Part shown: positions 61,713 through 64,000 of the stretch, piece after piece
Position numbering within the stretch: the stretch's first letter is position 1
How the letters are laid out: each line of letters starts with the position of its first letter
Assembly (NCBI GenBank): GCA_963693285.1
Contig: OY848920.1
Span: forward strand, 2,989,135-3,053,134
Length of the DNA: 64,000 bases
DNA from: Xestospongia muta
Taxonomy: Eukaryota > Porifera > Demospongiae > Haplosclerida > Petrosiidae
Direction of reading: 5' to 3'
Position numbers and translations under genes: made by a program
Notes under the pieces: generated by a model
Told to the model about the DNA's origin: nothing
What the model saw: only the letters and a program-made list of their open reading frames with translations
Database searches by the model: none

Positions 61713-64000
61713 ATGACAGGTGAAACACGGTGCTTTGGATGCTATAGCAAGACTCGTTGTACCTCATGCGCCTGCATAAAAGGTGAAAGACAGTGCTTAA
61801 ACTGTCAGCCAAGCATGGAAGGTCACTGTCAATACCCTTTTAACCCATTCGTTGCTGTCAGACCATCTGTCTATTGCTCCCAGGATGCTTCCTCTATATT
61901 AACCACAGATGGCAACCTTTGCCAACTAACTTTGAATGACAAACGAAGCTTACCCACAAACCATCATCTCACTCTCCCTCCTGTTCTTACTCTCTCTTCT
62001 CCCCTCCAAATTGGTGACTTGGACAACCTGCCAAACCTCGCATTGATATTGCCTTCTTCTAACACGTGTGTGAACACGTGCTCGGTTTCTCTTCCATCTT
62101 TCTCCCCCCTTCTCTATGCCTAATTTTTTTTGGAATAACCTGGAGGGTGCCTCGTTTTGCTCTCAAATCTGGATATGCTATGATGAAGTTGCTCATTGGA
62201 GAAGAAACTTATTTCAAATTTCATTTGGCAAAGTCGGCAAAACTCTAGTAAAGGAGCTAGCAAGACTATTCCAGGCATATGCTGACTCCTTCAGTATAGA
62301 ATCAGGAGCTCTCTACGCAGCAATGACTATGCCATCTTTATTGCTTCAAAGGCCTCCTGGGAAATACATCCTAAAGACCTATCCAAACATCTTGAGCATT
62401 GTCTATCCATGTGGATGCAGGGTGATCTCGAATCACTATTAATCGAAGGACACACCATCCAATCTTGGATCAAAACTCAACATTCCCCCAGATCATCCAA
62501 GGATATGGCTCATTGATTTGCTAACCTTATTTTCACTGGCAAAGTTAGGGATGCCATCCATCTGTTAACAGAAAATGAAAATGGTGGTGTTCTCTCTCTA
62601 GACTCTCGTGTTAAAGGACGGCTGGTGAAACACATCATAATTGATAAACATGCACCAAGTAAACTACCTACCCCTTTAGCCCTCTCCAATCCTCTTTCCC
62701 TCATCTTCTATATATCCTATTGTATTTTACTCAATTACTTCTGACTTAATATGCTCTACAGCTTTTCATATCTTTGGCTGTTTTGGTCCTTCAGGATTGG
62801 ATGGATCAGCTATGAAACGTCTTTGTACTTCCTATCATCACTCAACTGATTTATGCTCAGCCTTAGCATCACTTTGTAGGAGAATCTGTACAGAGTATGT
62901 TGACCCTCCTGGAGTTCAGGCTCTACTCACCAGCTGCTTAATTGCTGTAGATAAACTTCCCAGGGTTCGCCCCATAGGAGTTTGAGAGGTTGCTAGACAT
63001 AATAGGAAAGGCGATATTGATGATAGTAGGAGATATTCTTGACACTACTGGTATCGATCAATTATGTGCTGGTCTACAGGGAGGCTGCAAGGCAGCCATA
63101 CATGTGGTTCGAAATATGTTTGTTTCCTTGGACTGTGAATCCATCATTCTTGTTGATGCTAGCAATGCTTTTAATTTACTGAACAGAAAATTAGCACTCC
63201 TGAGTATACATCAACTCTGCCCCTCAATTGCCATCATCTTAACAAACTGCTATTGCTCTGAAATACCATTGTTTATTGATGGGAATATTATCCTTTCCTC
63301 TGAGGGAACTACTCAGGGAGACCCCCTGGCCATGGTGATGTATGCCTTGGGAATACTGCCTCTAATTCATCAATTGAATCAATACTCTGCTTCACAAGCC
63401 TGGTATGCTGAAGACGCTGCTGCTCTCGGTACAATTCAGCATCTCCAAAAGTGGTGGAACGAGCTCACATGGAGAGGTCCACAATTTGGGTACTTTGCTA
63501 ACTCCGCCAAGCCCTGGATCATAGTCAAACAAAACTTTCTGGAAAAGGAAAATCCTTTTTTGATGATGTCGTCATTAATATCACTTCAGAAGGTCACAGA
63601 TATTTAAGGAGCCCCATTGGTACTAAGGAATTTATCTTTGGTTTGTTCAAGGTACGATTAATGACTGTTCTAATCAATTGGAAAAGCTATCCTTGATAGC
63701 AAGTTCTCAACCACATGCCGCATACTCCTCGTTTATTCAGGGCTTTTTCAACAAATTAGTTTTCCTCTTCAGTACCACACCAGATGTCTCTGCTCATGTT
63801 CAGTCTCTTGAACAAATTATTCGTCATCAACTGATCCCTGCTGTAACAGGCATTTCAGCCATCAACGATTCCTTTAGAGATCTACTCTCCCTCCTCACCC
63901 TCATGGGTATAATGGGCATTGCTTCCCCCTATTTGAGGCCAAGAAACAGTATCATGATTCCATCCATATTTTGTCTTCACTGATACAAGCTATTATTAAC
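61713..64000 (+). mobile_element. Broken retroelement with Cys-rich N-terminus and reverse transcriptase (right edge cuts it)
   Basis: Plus-strand blocks: (1) 61713-62123, a Cys-rich start with CFGCYSKTRCTSCACIKGE and CLNCQPSMEGHC, then a Ser/Pro/Leu-rich stretch. (2) 62116-62442, HWRRNLFQISFGKVGKTLVK and ARLFQAYADSFSIESGALYA. (3) 62760-62985, FGPSGLDGSAMKRLCTSY and LIAVDKLPRVRPIGV, then a TGA and a frameshift at about 62983-62990. (4) 62990-63607, the RT core with ILVDASNAFNLLNRKLALL, SEGTTQGDPLAMVMYALGIL and WYAEDAAALG. (5) 63678-63983, SQPHAAYSSFIQGFF and HQLIPAVTGISAI. I know this order from an abundant unclassified RT family in sponges and cnidarians. It is defective, with stops, shifts and a changed catalytic motif (YAED). 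Confidence 0.75.
62990..63607 (+). pseudogene. Reverse transcriptase core of the right-edge retroelement
   Basis: 205 codons. RT motif A-like VDASNAFN, motif B-like SEGTTQGDPLAM and motif C in WYAEDAAALG, where the second catalytic position Asp of the usual YADD is Glu. The frame is entered by a shift from the upstream block, so the ATG start is fortuitous. Confidence 0.75.

Noticed and set aside
1..64000. CRISPR arrays, operons, rRNA and tRNA genes
   Set aside because: No spacer-repeat arrays, no tRNA-like cloverleaf with a GGTTCGA-type arm and no rRNA-like blocks seen; all coding evidence is intron-split and eukaryotic.

Overview
The window looks like nuclear DNA of an early-branching animal, most likely a sponge (Demospongiae). 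It is very AT-rich, genes are split by GT-AG introns with mostly symmetric phases, and the host genes combine Death domains, ankyrin repeats and Roc-like GTPase modules. It also carries relics of metazoan BEL/Pao, Ty3/Gypsy, hAT and non-LTR elements. The sponge assignment is inference from gene families and composition; no taxonomic marker gene is present. || Layout: (1) 1-6110, minus strand: the 5' part of gene A, a Death domain-P-loop GTPase gene that runs off the left edge. It contains a tandemly duplicated Death exon whose second copy has a nonsense codon, and an intronic minisatellite. (2) 6111-13550: AT-rich spacer in which I see no gene. (3) 13550-14515: two minus-strand coding relics, a dead Death-domain exon and an unrecognised protein fragment. 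(4) 14896-56141, minus strand: gene B, about 41 kb. It can be assembled exon by exon with every junction in phase, giving a predicted 1358-residue protein: eight to nine ankyrin repeats, a Roc/COR-like GTPase module, then two C-terminal Death domains. Most ankyrin repeats sit in their own 99-nt phase-0 exon. (5) The introns of gene B hold most of the mobile DNA: a LINE endonuclease relic (about 23.9-24.6 kb); a 6.5-kb tandem duplication (26.2-39.9 kb) of Gypsy plus BEL/Pao debris that also carries one ankyrin exon, so the gene gained an extra repeat; a BEL/Pao integrase and a hAT 3' end (41.7-43.4 kb); an internally deleted Gypsy element with LTRs and target-site duplication nested in the gag of an older Gypsy relic (45.4-50.4 kb); and a zinc-knuckle gene relic (52.2-54.0 kb). 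(6) 56.2-61.1 kb: AT-rich spacer. (7) 61.1-64.0 kb, plus strand: a small diverged repeat family, then a broken retroelement with a Cys-rich N-terminus and a reverse transcriptase that runs off the right edge. || How it fits together: genes A and B share the Roc-like P-loop module and Death domains but in opposite order (Death-GTPase versus ankyrin-GTPase-Death). They probably belong to one locally expanding family of cytoplasmic signalling or innate-immunity-type scaffolds. Death-exon copies (two in A, two in B, one dead between the genes) and ankyrin-exon copies (including one dead copy in an intron) show expansion by duplicating phase-compatible exons. No CRISPR, operon, rRNA or tRNA gene was seen.
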